Positions 17,004 through 23,959 of a DNA stretch of 23,959 nucleotides are shown in pieces. The DNA comes from Burkholderiaceae bacterium. GTDB taxonomy: Bacteria > Pseudomonadota > Gammaproteobacteria > Burkholderiales > Burkholderiaceae. Where the stretch lies: NCBI GenBank assembly GCA_947380285.1, contig CANCQD010000025.1, forward strand, positions 1 through 23,959, given 5' to 3'. Position 1 is the stretch's first letter, and each line of letters opens with the position of its first letter. The notes under the pieces were generated by a model. That model was not told where the DNA came from. It did no database searches and saw nothing but the letters and a program-made list of their open reading frames with translations. Made by a program: the position numbers and the translations under genes.

Positions 17004-18317
17004 ATGAGCAGTCTTTTTGATAGCACACCGCCTCCCCCTTTAGCGGAAGCGCTGCGTCCAAAAACAATCGAAGAAGTCATTGGGCAAGCCCATTTATTAG
17101 CCAGTGGTAAACCACTTAACCTAGCATTTGCCTCAGGTAAACCCCATTCGATGATTTTGTGGGGCCCTCCGGGCGTTGGCAAAACCACGCTAGCTCGCCT
17201 CTCAGCAAAGGCGTTTGATCGCGAGTTCATTGCCATTTCCGCAGTTCTAGCTGGCGTAAAAGAAATCCGTGAAGCGATTGAGCAAGCCCAGCAAAACATG
17301 GCTCAATATGGCAAGCAAACCATTTTGTTTGTCGACGAGATCCATCGCTTTAATAAAAGCCAGCAGGACGCCCTGCTGCCCCATGTAGAGTCCGGCTTAT
17401 TTACCTTTATTGGTGCCACCACCGAGAACCCCTCATTTGAAGTGAATTCAGCCCTCTTGTCTCGTGCTCAGGTTTATGTTTTGAAGTCGCTTACCCCCGA
17501 AGAACTAAAACTACTCTTTGAGCGCGCGCATCAACATGCAATGCCCGATGTGCAATTTGACTCTGCAGCAATGAATACCATCATCTCGAATGCCGATGGT
17601 GATGCAAGACGCCTTCTTAATCTAGTTGAACAAGTTCGCAATGCAGTGTTTACGCCCAATGCAGAAGTAACAATAGTTAATCAGCAATTTATTGAAAACG
17701 CACTGAGTGCTCAAGCGCGGCGCTTTGATAAGGGCGGCGATCACTTCTACGATCAAATCTCGGCCTTACATAAATCCGTTAGAGGATCGAATCCCGATGC
17801 GGCTTTGTATTGGTTTTGTCGCATGCTAGATGGCGGAGCTGATCCTCGTTATCTAGCCAGACGTATTATTCGCATGGCCTGGGAAGATATTGGCCTGGCA
17901 GACCCAAGGGCTATGCAATTAGCCAACGATGCAGCGCAGACCTATGAAAGACTAGGCTCGCCTGAGGGTGAGCTCGCCTTGGGGCAAGCGGTGGTTTATC
18001 TTGCAGTCGCCTCTAAGAGCAATGCAAGCTACAACGCCTTTAATGCTGCCCGTGCCTATGTAGCAAACGATCAGTCCAAACCCGTCCCCAATCATCTGCG
18101 CAATGCACCTACGAAGTTGATGAAAGAACTCGGTCATGGCAAAGAGTATCGCTATGCCCATGATGAGCCTCATGGCTATGCTGCTGGTGAATCCTATCTG
18201 CCAGAGGGTATGAAAGAACCTCATTGGTATGAGCCTGTTGAGCGAGGACTTGAAACACAAATCAAAGAAAAATTGGCTTTCTTAAAAAAGCTCGATGAAG
18301 AGCACAAGAAGAAATAA
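17004..18317 (+). CDS. rarA: Replication-associated recombination protein A (RarA/MgsA AAA+ ATPase)
   Basis: A 437-residue AAA+ clamp-loader-like ATPase (RarA/MgsA/WRNIP1 family) acting at stalled replication forks with SSB and DNA polymerase. The Walker [10 protein letters not shown] is at 54-62, Walker [17 protein letters not shown] near 110-125, sensor 1 GATTENPSF, and the conserved C-terminal tetramerisation part includes [31 protein letters not shown] and [19 protein letters not shown]. The ATG at 17004 is chosen over a TTG six codons upstream that overlaps the DUF3429 gene; it sits four bases after that gene's stop. Length and motifs are complete. Confidence 0.97.
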   Translation: MSSLFDSTPPPPLAEALRPKTIEEVIGQAHLLASGKPLNLAFASGKPHSMILWGPPGVGKTTLARLSAKAFDREFIAISAVLAGVKEIREAIEQAQQNMAQYGKQTILFVDEIHRFNKSQQDALLPHVESGLFTFIGATTENPSFEVNSALLSRAQVYVLKSLTPEELKLLFERAHQHAMPDVQFDSAAMNTIISNADGDARRLLNLVEQVRNAVFTPNAEVTIVNQQFIENALSAQARRFDKGGDHFYDQISALHKSVRGSNPDAALYWFCRMLDGGADPRYLARRIIRMAWEDIGLADPRAMQLANDAAQTYERLGSPEGELALGQAVVYLAVASKSNASYNAFNAARAYVANDQSKPVPNHLRNAPTKLMKELGHGKEYRYAHDEPHGYAAGESYLPEGMKEPHWYEPVERGLETQIKEKLAFLKKLDEEHKKK

Positions 18318-18354
18318 TATGAGAAATAAAGCGAGCAATAAAGAGTAAGGTGAT

Positions 18355-18981
18355 ATGAGCATAAAGACGTTAGCCACTTTTTATTACGATATCGTCTCGC
18401 CCTTTGCCTATCTTTATATTAAGCAAAGACAGCGCCTTGAAGCCAAGCTAGATATTCAGCCCGTTCCAATTTTGTTGGGCGGCTTATTAAGAGCATCTGA
18501 GAACATAGGCCCTGGAGAGGTAGCTGCTAAACGCCCCCATACATATCAGTTCTGTGTCTGGCAAGCCGAGAAACTCGGCATCCCCTTTCGCTTTCCTGAG
18601 CACCATCCTTTTATGACAGTCGCTGCACAACGTTTGCTAGTTGAGCAAAATGCAGATTGGGCTATGGTTGAACGTGCCTTTGATTATGTTTGGGTGGAAG
18701 GCAAGGATCCCAATTTATCTTGGCCAGAATTTTGTGTTTACCTAGGGCTGCCAGCAGATACGCCTAAACCGGAAAGTCCAGAAGTTAAAGCCAAGCTGAT
18801 TGCCAATACCAAGCAAGCTAAAACTGACGGTGCTTTTGGCGTACCTGCCCTGATAGTCAACCAGCACTGCTTTTGGGGGGTCGATACTATTGACTGGGTC
18901 CTGGATTACCTAAGCAGACCTGGCATGTTTGAAGGGGCCTCATATGCCTACGCTGGAAATGTTCCTAATGGTCTCAACTAG
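18355..18981 (+). CDS. 2-hydroxychromene-2-carboxylate isomerase-like protein (DsbA/kappa-GST fold)
   Basis: A 208-residue protein of the DsbA-like thioredoxin superfamily. The FYYDIVSPFAYLYIK start (9-23) carries the family serine (Ser15) that replaces the DsbA cysteine and activates glutathione. GAFGVPALIVNQHCFWGVD is the cis-proline region, with the all-helical insertion in between. The namesake enzyme acts in naphthalene breakdown, but there are no other aromatic-degradation genes here, so the real substrate is unknown; many genomes carry such a gene as part of general detoxification. An AAGGTGAT ribosome-binding site precedes the ATG. It is the last gene of the run starting at 13692; a 133-base gap follows. 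Confidence 0.88.
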   Translation: MSIKTLATFYYDIVSPFAYLYIKQRQRLEAKLDIQPVPILLGGLLRASENIGPGEVAAKRPHTYQFCVWQAEKLGIPFRFPEHHPFMTVAAQRLLVEQNADWAMVERAFDYVWVEGKDPNLSWPEFCVYLGLPADTPKPESPEVKAKLIANTKQAKTDGAFGVPALIVNQHCFWGVDTIDWVLDYLSRPGMFEGASYAYAGNVPNGLN

Positions 18982-19114
18982 GCCTAATAATGAGGCTGGA
19001 AGCTTTTTATTCTAAATTAATCCAATTGCAGCAAGAGGTAGTTATCATAAGAAACATCACTTTATAGTGACTTAGTCTTACTTGTTTCCATCTACACAGA
19101 CTCTAAGGAGCATC

Positions 19115-19714
19115 ATGAAAAAAATTATTCTTCCTATCGCCGCCGCTGTTCTTGTAATGCCCTATCTGGCTGCAGCTCAAAATGCTCCGCAAGGCGCAAT
19201 GATGGTTGCCAAAGGGCCAGGTGAAGTTGCCGCCGCTGATGCCATTCAAATTCAGGGCAAAGTGAAATCAATTGACAAGCAAAATCGTAGTGTTGTAGTT
19301 GTTGGACCACAAGGCAAAGAAGTTGCATTAGCTCTAGGTCCACAGGCTCGTAATTTTGATCAAATTAAAGTGGGTGATTTAGTAACGCTCACCTATGTAC
19401 AAGCATTAGCTTTAGATCTGCATAAGTCAGTTAATGGCGGTAAATTAGGCCAACCTATTGTCTCCGAAGAATCTGTACGTGCAGCGCCTGGTAGCAAGCC
19501 TGCTGGTGCAGTTGAAAGAACAGTAAGCCTCACAGCAAACGTCATGAAGGTAGACCAGAAAAGTCAAATGGTTACCTTAAAAGGGCCAAATCGTACGGTG
19601 GAGTTAAAAGTAAAAGATCCTGCAGTACTGCAAAAGATTAAAGTGGGCGATCAAGTCGACGCTACCTTTACCGAGGCAATAGCAATCGAAGTCACGGCAG
19701 CTCCAGCCAAATAA
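19115..19714 (+). CDS. Exported protein with two tandem beta-rich (OB-like) repeat units, function unknown
   Basis: A 199-residue protein with a signal peptide (MKKIILPIAA..., cleavage expected near AAAQ at 20-22). The mature chain holds two related units of about 57 residues, at about 46-102 and 138-194. Both have the layout GxVxxxDxxxxxVxVxGP, then a hydrophobic strand, then IKVGD followed by a TxTxxxAxAxxV-type strand; KIKVGDQV in the second matches QIKVGDLV in the first. A Ser/Gly/Pro-rich linker (about 103-137) joins them. Alternating beta strands suggest small OB-like barrels, as in DUF5666-type proteins, but I cannot name the family with certainty. AAGGAG lies seven bases before the ATG at 19115; an upstream in-frame alternative would add a non-signal tail. 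It stands alone with its own leader and a hairpin behind it. Confidence 0.7.
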   Translation: MKKIILPIAAAVLVMPYLAAAQNAPQGAMMVAKGPGEVAAADAIQIQGKVKSIDKQNRSVVVVGPQGKEVALALGPQARNFDQIKVGDLVTLTYVQALALDLHKSVNGGKLGQPIVSEESVRAAPGSKPAGAVERTVSLTANVMKVDQKSQMVTLKGPNRTVELKVKDPAVLQKIKVGDQVDATFTEAIAIEVTAAPAK

Positions 19715-19722
19715 GTCTTTTT

Positions 19723-19764
19723 AGAATGCAACTGCAGGCAAAATTTTTACTGCAGTTGCATTCT
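19723..19764. terminator. 15-base perfect inverted repeat, probable terminator hairpin
   Basis: AGAATGCAACTGCAG (19723-19737) is exactly complementary to CTGCAGTTGCATTCT (19750-19764) around a 12-base loop. It begins eight bases after the stop of the exported-protein gene. The T run after the stem is short (TTCTTTA), so termination is likely but not certain; an alternative is a message-stabilising 3' hairpin. Confidence 0.6.
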
Positions 19765-19882
19765 TTAGCAGGCTAACTCGGATTATTGAGGATAGTTCCT
19801 CTTTAAATAAGACTGAGCTTTCCCTTCTAGCATTGAGCAATACAATGAATACCATTCATACTATTTAATTCAAGGAATCTTT

Positions 19883-20458
19883 ATGCGCAAACTATTTGCC
19901 AGCCTCGTTCTCGTTGCCAGCTGCTTTGCAAGCCAAGCCGCAATTGCTGGACCGAAGGTGGAATTCAAAACTACGATGGGTAATTTCGTGGTGGAGCTTG
20001 ATGATGTAAAAGCGCCTAAGACAACCGCCAACTTTTTGAATTATGTGAAGAGTGGTTTTTATAACGGCACTATCTTTCATCGCGTCATTGATGGCTTCAT
20101 GATTCAGGGTGGCGGCTTTACGGCGGACTTAAATCAGAAACCAACGGAAGCACCTGTCGTTTCTGAAGCGCAGAATGGTCTTAAAAATAATGTGTATACG
20201 ATTGCGATGGCTCGTACATCCGATCCAGATTCTGCAACTTCACAGTTCTTTATCAACGTTAAAGATAATGTGGCCTTGGACTATCCCAATTCCATGGGTA
20301 ATGGATATACCGTGTTTGGTAGAGTGATCTCTGGAACGCAGACCATCGATGCCATCCGCAAAGTACCAACAATGGTTGCACCTTCTCCCCGCATGGGCAG
20401 AATGGCCGACGTTCCTACAAAGAACGTCACCATAGAATCAGCCGCGATTCTGAAGTAA
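19883..20458 (+). CDS. ppiA: Periplasmic peptidyl-prolyl cis-trans isomerase, cyclophilin type
   Basis: A 191-residue cyclophilin that speeds proline isomerisation during protein folding. The signal peptide (about 1-22, ending in AAIA before GPKVEF) predicts export to the periplasm, as for E. coli PpiA. The catalytic core shows FHRVIDGFMIQGGGF (active-site Arg), AMARTSDPDSATSQFFINV and YTVFGRVISGTQTIDAI, all typical. AAGGA is nine bases before the ATG. It starts a plus-strand run: the PabB-PabC gene follows after 24 bases. The 168-base upstream gap contains the hairpin at 19723-19764 and two short dyads (GAGGA-TAGT-TCCTC at 19788-19801 and ATGAAT-ACC-ATTCAT at 19845-19859). Confidence 0.94.
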   Translation: MRKLFASLVLVASCFASQAAIAGPKVEFKTTMGNFVVELDDVKAPKTTANFLNYVKSGFYNGTIFHRVIDGFMIQGGGFTADLNQKPTEAPVVSEAQNGLKNNVYTIAMARTSDPDSATSQFFINVKDNVALDYPNSMGNGYTVFGRVISGTQTIDAIRKVPTMVAPSPRMGRMADVPTKNVTIESAAILK

Positions 20459-20482
20459 ATAGGACCAACCAGGCAAGCTGCA

Positions 20483-22309
20483 ATGATTTTGCTCGACGAT
20501 GCGCAAAGTTCCGCGGCCTCGCCTACTAGTCGCCTCTACGAAAACGTACTCCATTATTGGCGTGTTTTACCAAGTGGTGACGGCACACAAGATTTATTGG
20601 CTACGCAAACCTGCCTAGAGGAAATATCTTCTGCTCTAGGCAGTGGTCATTTTGTCGTTTCTGCTTTCGCTTATGAATTGGGCAGACAGATTCATCAACT
20701 ACCTCAACGCATCAATCACCGAGATAACTCCCACCCACTCATCGAGGCATGGTCTTTTTTGGACTTCAAAAAGCTCTCGAAACACGATGTTGATTACTGC
20801 ATTAACCAAAAATTAGCTCCATTGGCTCTTATCCAAGCAAATGCTGGCGTCATGGACGTTCAGGAATCCTTGAATGAGGAGCAGTTTTCTGCCGATATCA
20901 GAGCAATTCAGGAATACATTCGCAGTGGTGATAGCTACCAGATCAATCACACCTATCGCATCAAAGGGAAGACTTATGGCGCCCCACTCGCCCTATATAG
21001 TCGCTTAAGAGATCGCCAGCCTGGACGATTTGGCGCTTATATAGAGCATGAAGGCAACTTTTTGCTATCGCAATCACCGGAGCTGTTTATTGCACGCGAT
21101 GGCGATACTTTAAAAGCCATGCCAATGAAAGGTACTGCAAGCGCCTTATCAGCAGTTGCAAGCGCCTTATCCGATGATCCAAAAAATCAATCTGAGAATG
21201 TCATGATTGTTGATCTATTGCGTAATGATTTCAGTCGTATTTGCTTACCAGGCACTGTAACCGTTCCCAATTTATTTGAAGTGGCAAGACATGGTGATGT
21301 TTTGCAAATGACTTCCACTGTGCAGGGGCAGATCAAACCTAAAACTGCTTTGCTTGATATTGTCAAAGCGGTTTTTCCATGCGGCTCTGTTACAGGCGCA
21401 CCTAAAAAACGCAGTATGGAAATTATTCAAGAACTGGAGCCTGAAGATCGCGCCTACTACTGTGGCGCCCTAGGCTGGCTTGACCCCAATGGTAATTTTG
21501 CTTTTAGCGTTCCCATTCGAACTGTTGAAATACACCAAGATCTTCAATCTCACGCCTCTCATTTCACCCTCGGAATTGGTGCTGGTATTACCAATGATTC
21601 CAACGCCAGCCAAGAGTGGCAAGAGTGCCGCATTAAAGCAGCTTTTCTCATGGATCTACCGAGTGCTACAGGCTTGTTCGAAACTATTGCGATCTCCAAG
21701 GGTGAGGCGTTGCGATTACAGGAGCACTTGGATCGGATGCAAAACTCCGCCCTCTCCCTCAGAATTGCATTCAATCTAGAGGCCGCCAAGAATTTGGTTA
21801 CAAGCGCCTGTGCAGCGCTGGATAAAAACCTGTCCTATCGATTAAGACTTGATTTAGCACCCCATGGGAAGCTTTCTGTTGAAACTGTGGTTATTCACCA
21901 TTCAAACGATCCCGTGAAAATTTTCTGGGCTAAAGATATTCTGCCTATGGATGTCACGATGTTTTCTGGGGATGCGTTATTAGGTCACAAAATTAGCAAT
22001 CGCACTCTCTACGATCAAGCTTGGCAAGAGGCTGTAAAGCTAGGTGGATTTGACGCCCTATTTGTGAATGAACAAGGCTTTGTTACTGAGGGTGGTAGGA
22101 CTAACATTTTTATCAAACCTCAAGGTGCTTCTGAATGGCTTACACCCCCGGTTTCAGCAGGCCTTCTACCTGGGGTAATGCGTGCAGCCCTTCTTGCTGA
22201 ACCCTCCATGAATGCCCGTGAAGCTAACCTGAGTATTAAAGATGTTTCAATGGCAGATGAGATTATTCTTAGTAATGCCCTGCGTGGCGCCATCAAAGCC
22301 CACTTTTAG
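20483..22309 (+). CDS. pabB: Fused aminodeoxychorismate synthase component I / aminodeoxychorismate lyase (PabB-PabC)
   Basis: A 608-residue bifunctional enzyme for p-aminobenzoate, the folate precursor. Residues about 1-390 are the chorismate-binding domain: SGDSYQINHTYRIKG (148-162), MPMKGTAS with the PabB-specific nucleophilic lysine (Lys216), NVMIVDLLRNDFSRI and GSVTGAPKKRSMEIIQELE. The lysine separates it from anthranilate synthase, which lacks it. Residues about 396-608 are a PLP fold-type IV lyase: LFETIAI start, the PLP lysine expected in LGHKISNR (Lys503), GFVTEGGRTNIFI and TPPVSAGLLPGVMR. The glutaminase PabA is not in the window. A 7-residue in-frame duplication follows Lys216 (see findings). 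The Nudix gene begins nine bases downstream. Confidence 0.94.
   Translation: MILLDDAQSSAASPTSRLYENVLHYWRVLPSGDGTQDLLATQTCLEEISSALGSGHFVVSAFAYELGRQIHQLPQRINHRDNSHPLIEAWSFLDFKKLSKHDVDYCINQKLAPLALIQANAGVMDVQESLNEEQFSADIRAIQEYIRSGDSYQINHTYRIKGKTYGAPLALYSRLRDRQPGRFGAYIEHEGNFLLSQSPELFIARDGDTLKAMPMKGTASALSAVASALSDDPKNQSENVMIVDLLRNDFSRICLPGTVTVPNLFEVARHGDVLQMTSTVQGQIKPKTALLDIVKAVFPCGSVTGAPKKRSMEIIQELEPEDRAYYCGALGWLDPNGNFAFSVPIRTVEIHQDLQSHASHFTLGIGAGITNDSNASQEWQECRIKAAFLMDLPSATGLFETIAISKGEALRLQEHLDRMQNSALSLRIAFNLEAAKNLVTSACAALDKNLSYRLRLDLAPHGKLSVETVVIHHSNDPVKIFWAKDILPMDVTMFSGDALLGHKISNRTLYDQAWQEAVKLGGFDALFVNEQGFVTEGGRTNIFIKPQGASEWLTPPVSAGLLPGVMRAALLAEPSMNAREANLSIKDVSMADEIILSNALRGAIKAHF
21136..21171 (+). 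repeat. Short in-frame direct repeat inside pabB
   Basis: The 15-mer TGCAAGCGCCTTATC occurs at 21136-21150 and again at 21157-21171, a 21-base period. It encodes ASALSAV then ASALSDD, residues 219-232, three residues after the PabB catalytic lysine. Confidence 0.85.
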
Positions 22310-22318
22310 AAAGTCAGT

Positions 22319-22879
22319 ATGAAGTATTGCCCTAACTGCGCCTCTGCATTAACAATCAAAATTCCCGCGGATGATTCTCGCGAACGTCATGTATGCGAAG
22401 CCTGTGGCAGCATTCATTATCAAAATCCTCGTAATGTGGTGGGTAGTATTCCGGTACATGGTGAGCAGATTCTTTTATGTCGCAGAGCGATTGAACCTCG
22501 CCATGGCTTTTGGACTTTACCTGCTGGCTTTATGGAGTTGGGCGAAAGCACCAGTCATGGTGCTGCCCGCGAGACACTTGAGGAAGCGGGTGCAGTTGTG
22601 GAGATTGGCCCGCTCTATTCATTGCTCAACGTACTGCATGCCGAACAGGTTCATTTGTTTTATTTAGCCAAAATGACAACGCCCGATTTTTACGCTGGCG
22701 AAGAGAGCTTAGAAGTCGCCTTATTTCATGAACATGAAATTCCTTGGGATGATTTGGCCTTCCCCACCGTCAAGCAAACTCTCGAATGGTTTTTTGCGGA
22801 TCGCGCTGCCGGCCTGTTAGATTCGGGAAAAGAGTTTTATGTCCGTAGTCGAGATGTCTTGCCGTCCGAGAGGATATAA
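22319..22879 (+). CDS. Nudix hydrolase with N-terminal zinc ribbon
   Basis: A 186-residue protein with a zinc-ribbon start, CPNC (4-7) and CEAC (26-29), followed by a Nudix domain. The Nudix box at about 70-92 fits GX5EX7REUXEEXGU: the G-FMELG-E, RETLEEAGA core is complete, so Mg-dependent hydrolysis of a nucleoside diphosphate linked to another group is expected. HYQNPRNVVGSIPV and PRHGFWTLPAGFMELGES are typical of the ADP-ribose pyrophosphatase/NudC-like branch (COG1051). Substrate cannot be read from sequence. It sits between pabB-pabC and aat with nine-base spacers, so is almost certainly cotranscribed with both. Confidence 0.9.
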   Translation: MKYCPNCASALTIKIPADDSRERHVCEACGSIHYQNPRNVVGSIPVHGEQILLCRRAIEPRHGFWTLPAGFMELGESTSHGAARETLEEAGAVVEIGPLYSLLNVLHAEQVHLFYLAKMTTPDFYAGEESLEVALFHEHEIPWDDLAFPTVKQTLEWFFADRAAGLLDSGKEFYVRSRDVLPSERI

Positions 22880-22888
22880 AGAGTCGTT

Positions 22889-23626
22889 ATGAGTCAGATT
22901 GCTTGGTTAGGACCTCAAGATCCTTTTCCCAATCCCCTCATAGAGGCAGATCCCGACCCCAGCGTACCGGGACTCATCGCAGTCAGTGAACACATCTATC
23001 CAGGGCAACTGGCTCGTGCCTATCAACAAGGTATCTTTCCTTGGTACTCAGATAATCAACCTATCCTCTGGTGGTCTCCTGACCCCAGGATGGTATTAAA
23101 GCCTAGCGATTTCAAATGCAGCGACTCTTTACGAAAAATCATTCGCTCCTTTTGTCAAAACATCCAATCGCAGGTAGTGGTGGATGAGGATTTTGGCGCA
23201 GTCATACGCTCGTGTGCTACCAGCACTCGCAAAGATCAAGACGGCACTTGGATTACCCACGAAATTATTGATGCCTATACCGCCCTGCATGAACAGGGAA
23301 ATGCCCATAGCATTGCTGTAATAGAAGATGGTCAACTCACTGGCGGCCTTTATTGCGTATCCTTTGGGGGAATGGTGTTTGGAGAATCCATGTTTAGTCG
23401 CAAGACCAATGCCTCCAAAATTGCTTTGGCCGCCCTCAGCGCATGGTGCCTAAGAAACAATATCCACATGATCGACTGCCAACAAGAGACAGCACACCTT
23501 CTCTCCCTAGGCGCAGCGCCCATGCCTCGACAACTTTTTTTAGAGCAACTGCAAACTTCCGTAAATCAAACTAAGATTGAGCAATCTTGGACTTTTGACA
23601 AAGCAATCTTGCATCACTGGCTATGA
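22889..23626 (+). CDS. aat: Leucyl/phenylalanyl-tRNA-protein transferase
   Basis: Transfers Leu or Phe from aminoacyl-tRNA to proteins with N-terminal Arg or Lys (in some cases Met), creating an N-degron for ClpS-ClpAP; cytoplasmic. It has 245 residues. The signatures are visible: [20 protein letters not shown] (near 49-68), the [12 protein letters not shown] segment, [19 protein letters not shown], and [20 protein letters not shown]. No truncation is seen. The stop codon overlaps the bpt start by four bases (ATGA at 23623-23626), so the two N-degron transferases are translationally coupled. Confidence 0.97.
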   Translation: MSQIAWLGPQDPFPNPLIEADPDPSVPGLIAVSEHIYPGQLARAYQQGIFPWYSDNQPILWWSPDPRMVLKPSDFKCSDSLRKIIRSFCQNIQSQVVVDEDFGAVIRSCATSTRKDQDGTWITHEIIDAYTALHEQGNAHSIAVIEDGQLTGGLYCVSFGGMVFGESMFSRKTNASKIALAALSAWCLRNNIHMIDCQQETAHLLSLGAAPMPRQLFLEQLQTSVNQTKIEQSWTFDKAILHHWL

Positions 23627-23959
23627 CTCAGCTTAAAGAACTTCCCCTGACCACGCTGCAGTTCTATGCAACTGCTCCATACGCTTGTAGCTACTTACCC
23701 AATAGGACGGCTCGGTCACAAGTAGCCACACCCTCTCACCTCATTCATGCAGATGTATATAACGACTTACTGAATGCCGGATTTCGACGTAGTGGTTTGT
23801 ATACCTATAGACCTTACTGTGATGAATGCAAAGCCTGTGTTGCTACACGCATCTTAGTGAATCAGTTTGAGCCTTCTCGCAGTCAACGCCGCGCCCATAA
23901 AAAACATGCTGGCCTAGAGGCTTCTGTTCTCAATCTTGGCTATCAAGAAGAGCATTACC
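23623..23959 (+). CDS. bpt: Aspartate/glutamate leucyltransferase Bpt, N-terminal part (cut by window edge)
   Basis: The first 112 residues of a Bpt/Ate1-like transferase, opening [20 protein letters not shown]. The family's cysteine-rich N-terminus is visible: the [16 protein letters not shown] segment (22-37) and YCDECKAC with Cys66, Cys69 and Cys72, followed by [10 protein letters not shown]. Bpt adds leucine to proteins with N-terminal Asp or Glu, feeding the same ClpS-ClpAP route as Aat. The ATG overlaps the aat stop (ATGA). The catalytic GNAT-like C-domain lies beyond the right edge. It was also named Ate in older annotations. Confidence 0.95.
   Translation, partial: MTQLKELPLTTLQFYATAPYACSYLPNRTARSQVATPSHLIHADVYNDLLNAGFRRSGLYTYRPYCDECKACVATRILVNQFEPSRSQRRAHKKHAGLEASVLNLGYQEEHY

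Noticed and set aside
18982..19012. GCCT-AATAATG-AGGC followed by AAGCTTTTTATT as a terminator after the isomerase gene
   Set aside because: The stem is only four base pairs and the T run is displaced by several bases, too weak to list as a feature.
19057..19070. TCACT-TTAT-AGTGA dyad before the two-repeat exported protein
   Set aside because: Five-base arms in AT-rich sequence can arise by chance, and no well-spaced -35/-10 pair supports a promoter there.
19800..19813. TCTTTAAATAAGAC as a second copy of the GntR-mdh palindrome
   Set aside because: Only one half-site (GTCTTAT on the minus strand) matches; the other half does not, and there is no functional link to ppiA.
1..23959. Search for insertion sequences, phage genes, CRISPR arrays, tRNA or rRNA genes
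   Set aside because: No transposase or integrase motifs, spaced repeats or tRNA-like cloverleaf segments were recognised by reading; the region is compact core genome.

Overview
The window is a chromosomal, housekeeping-type segment of a betaproteobacterium, most likely Polynucleobacter or a close Burkholderiaceae relative. This rests on the familiar Burkholderiales order sdhCDAB-sdhE-gltA / leuC-entericidin-leuD-leuB-asd, on a DUF2863 protein (a family known mainly from this order), and on AT-leaning, compact coding with very short spacers. The genus is an inference from gene content and composition; there is no rRNA to settle it. No mobile element, phage gene, CRISPR array, tRNA or rRNA was seen, and no gene-free stretch exceeds about 170 bases.

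Left block, minus strand (about 1-10000). Reading in the direction of transcription, a GntR/UTRA regulator is followed by sdhC, sdhD, sdhA, sdhB, sdhE (complex II and its flavinylation factor), gltA (citrate synthase), leuC, an entericidin-like lipoprotein, leuD, leuB and a 5' portion of asd that runs off the left edge. It joins TCA-cycle entry and succinate oxidation to leucine synthesis and the aspartate pathway. The 144-base gap before sdhC and the 82-base gap before gltA are the likely promoter sites.

Middle (about 10000-13700). mdh (malate dehydrogenase) is divergent from the GntR gene. The shared gap holds a perfect 14-base palindrome next to a good -35 hexamer, a likely operator. A small exported protein resembling MliC-type lysozyme inhibitors follows mdh, then a bidirectional terminator. 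The minus-strand pair yaaA-DUF2863 converges on it.

Right block, plus strand (about 13700-23959). A tight six-gene run encodes a methionine aminotransferase-like enzyme, a YfcG-type glutathione transferase, 3-hydroxybutyryl-CoA dehydrogenase, a DUF3429 membrane protein, RarA, and a DsbA-like isomerase. It is followed by a lone exported protein built of two copies of one small beta-rich unit. A second run comprises a periplasmic cyclophilin, a PabB-PabC fusion (p-aminobenzoate synthesis), a zinc-ribbon Nudix hydrolase, Aat, and the start of Bpt. The last two append leucine/phenylalanine or leucine to proteins in the bacterial N-degron pathway.

I found no convincing undescribed multi-gene system. 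The most useful leads are the palindrome between the GntR gene and mdh, the duplicated-domain exported protein, the MliC-like gene behind mdh, and a short in-frame duplication beside the active-site lysine of PabB.
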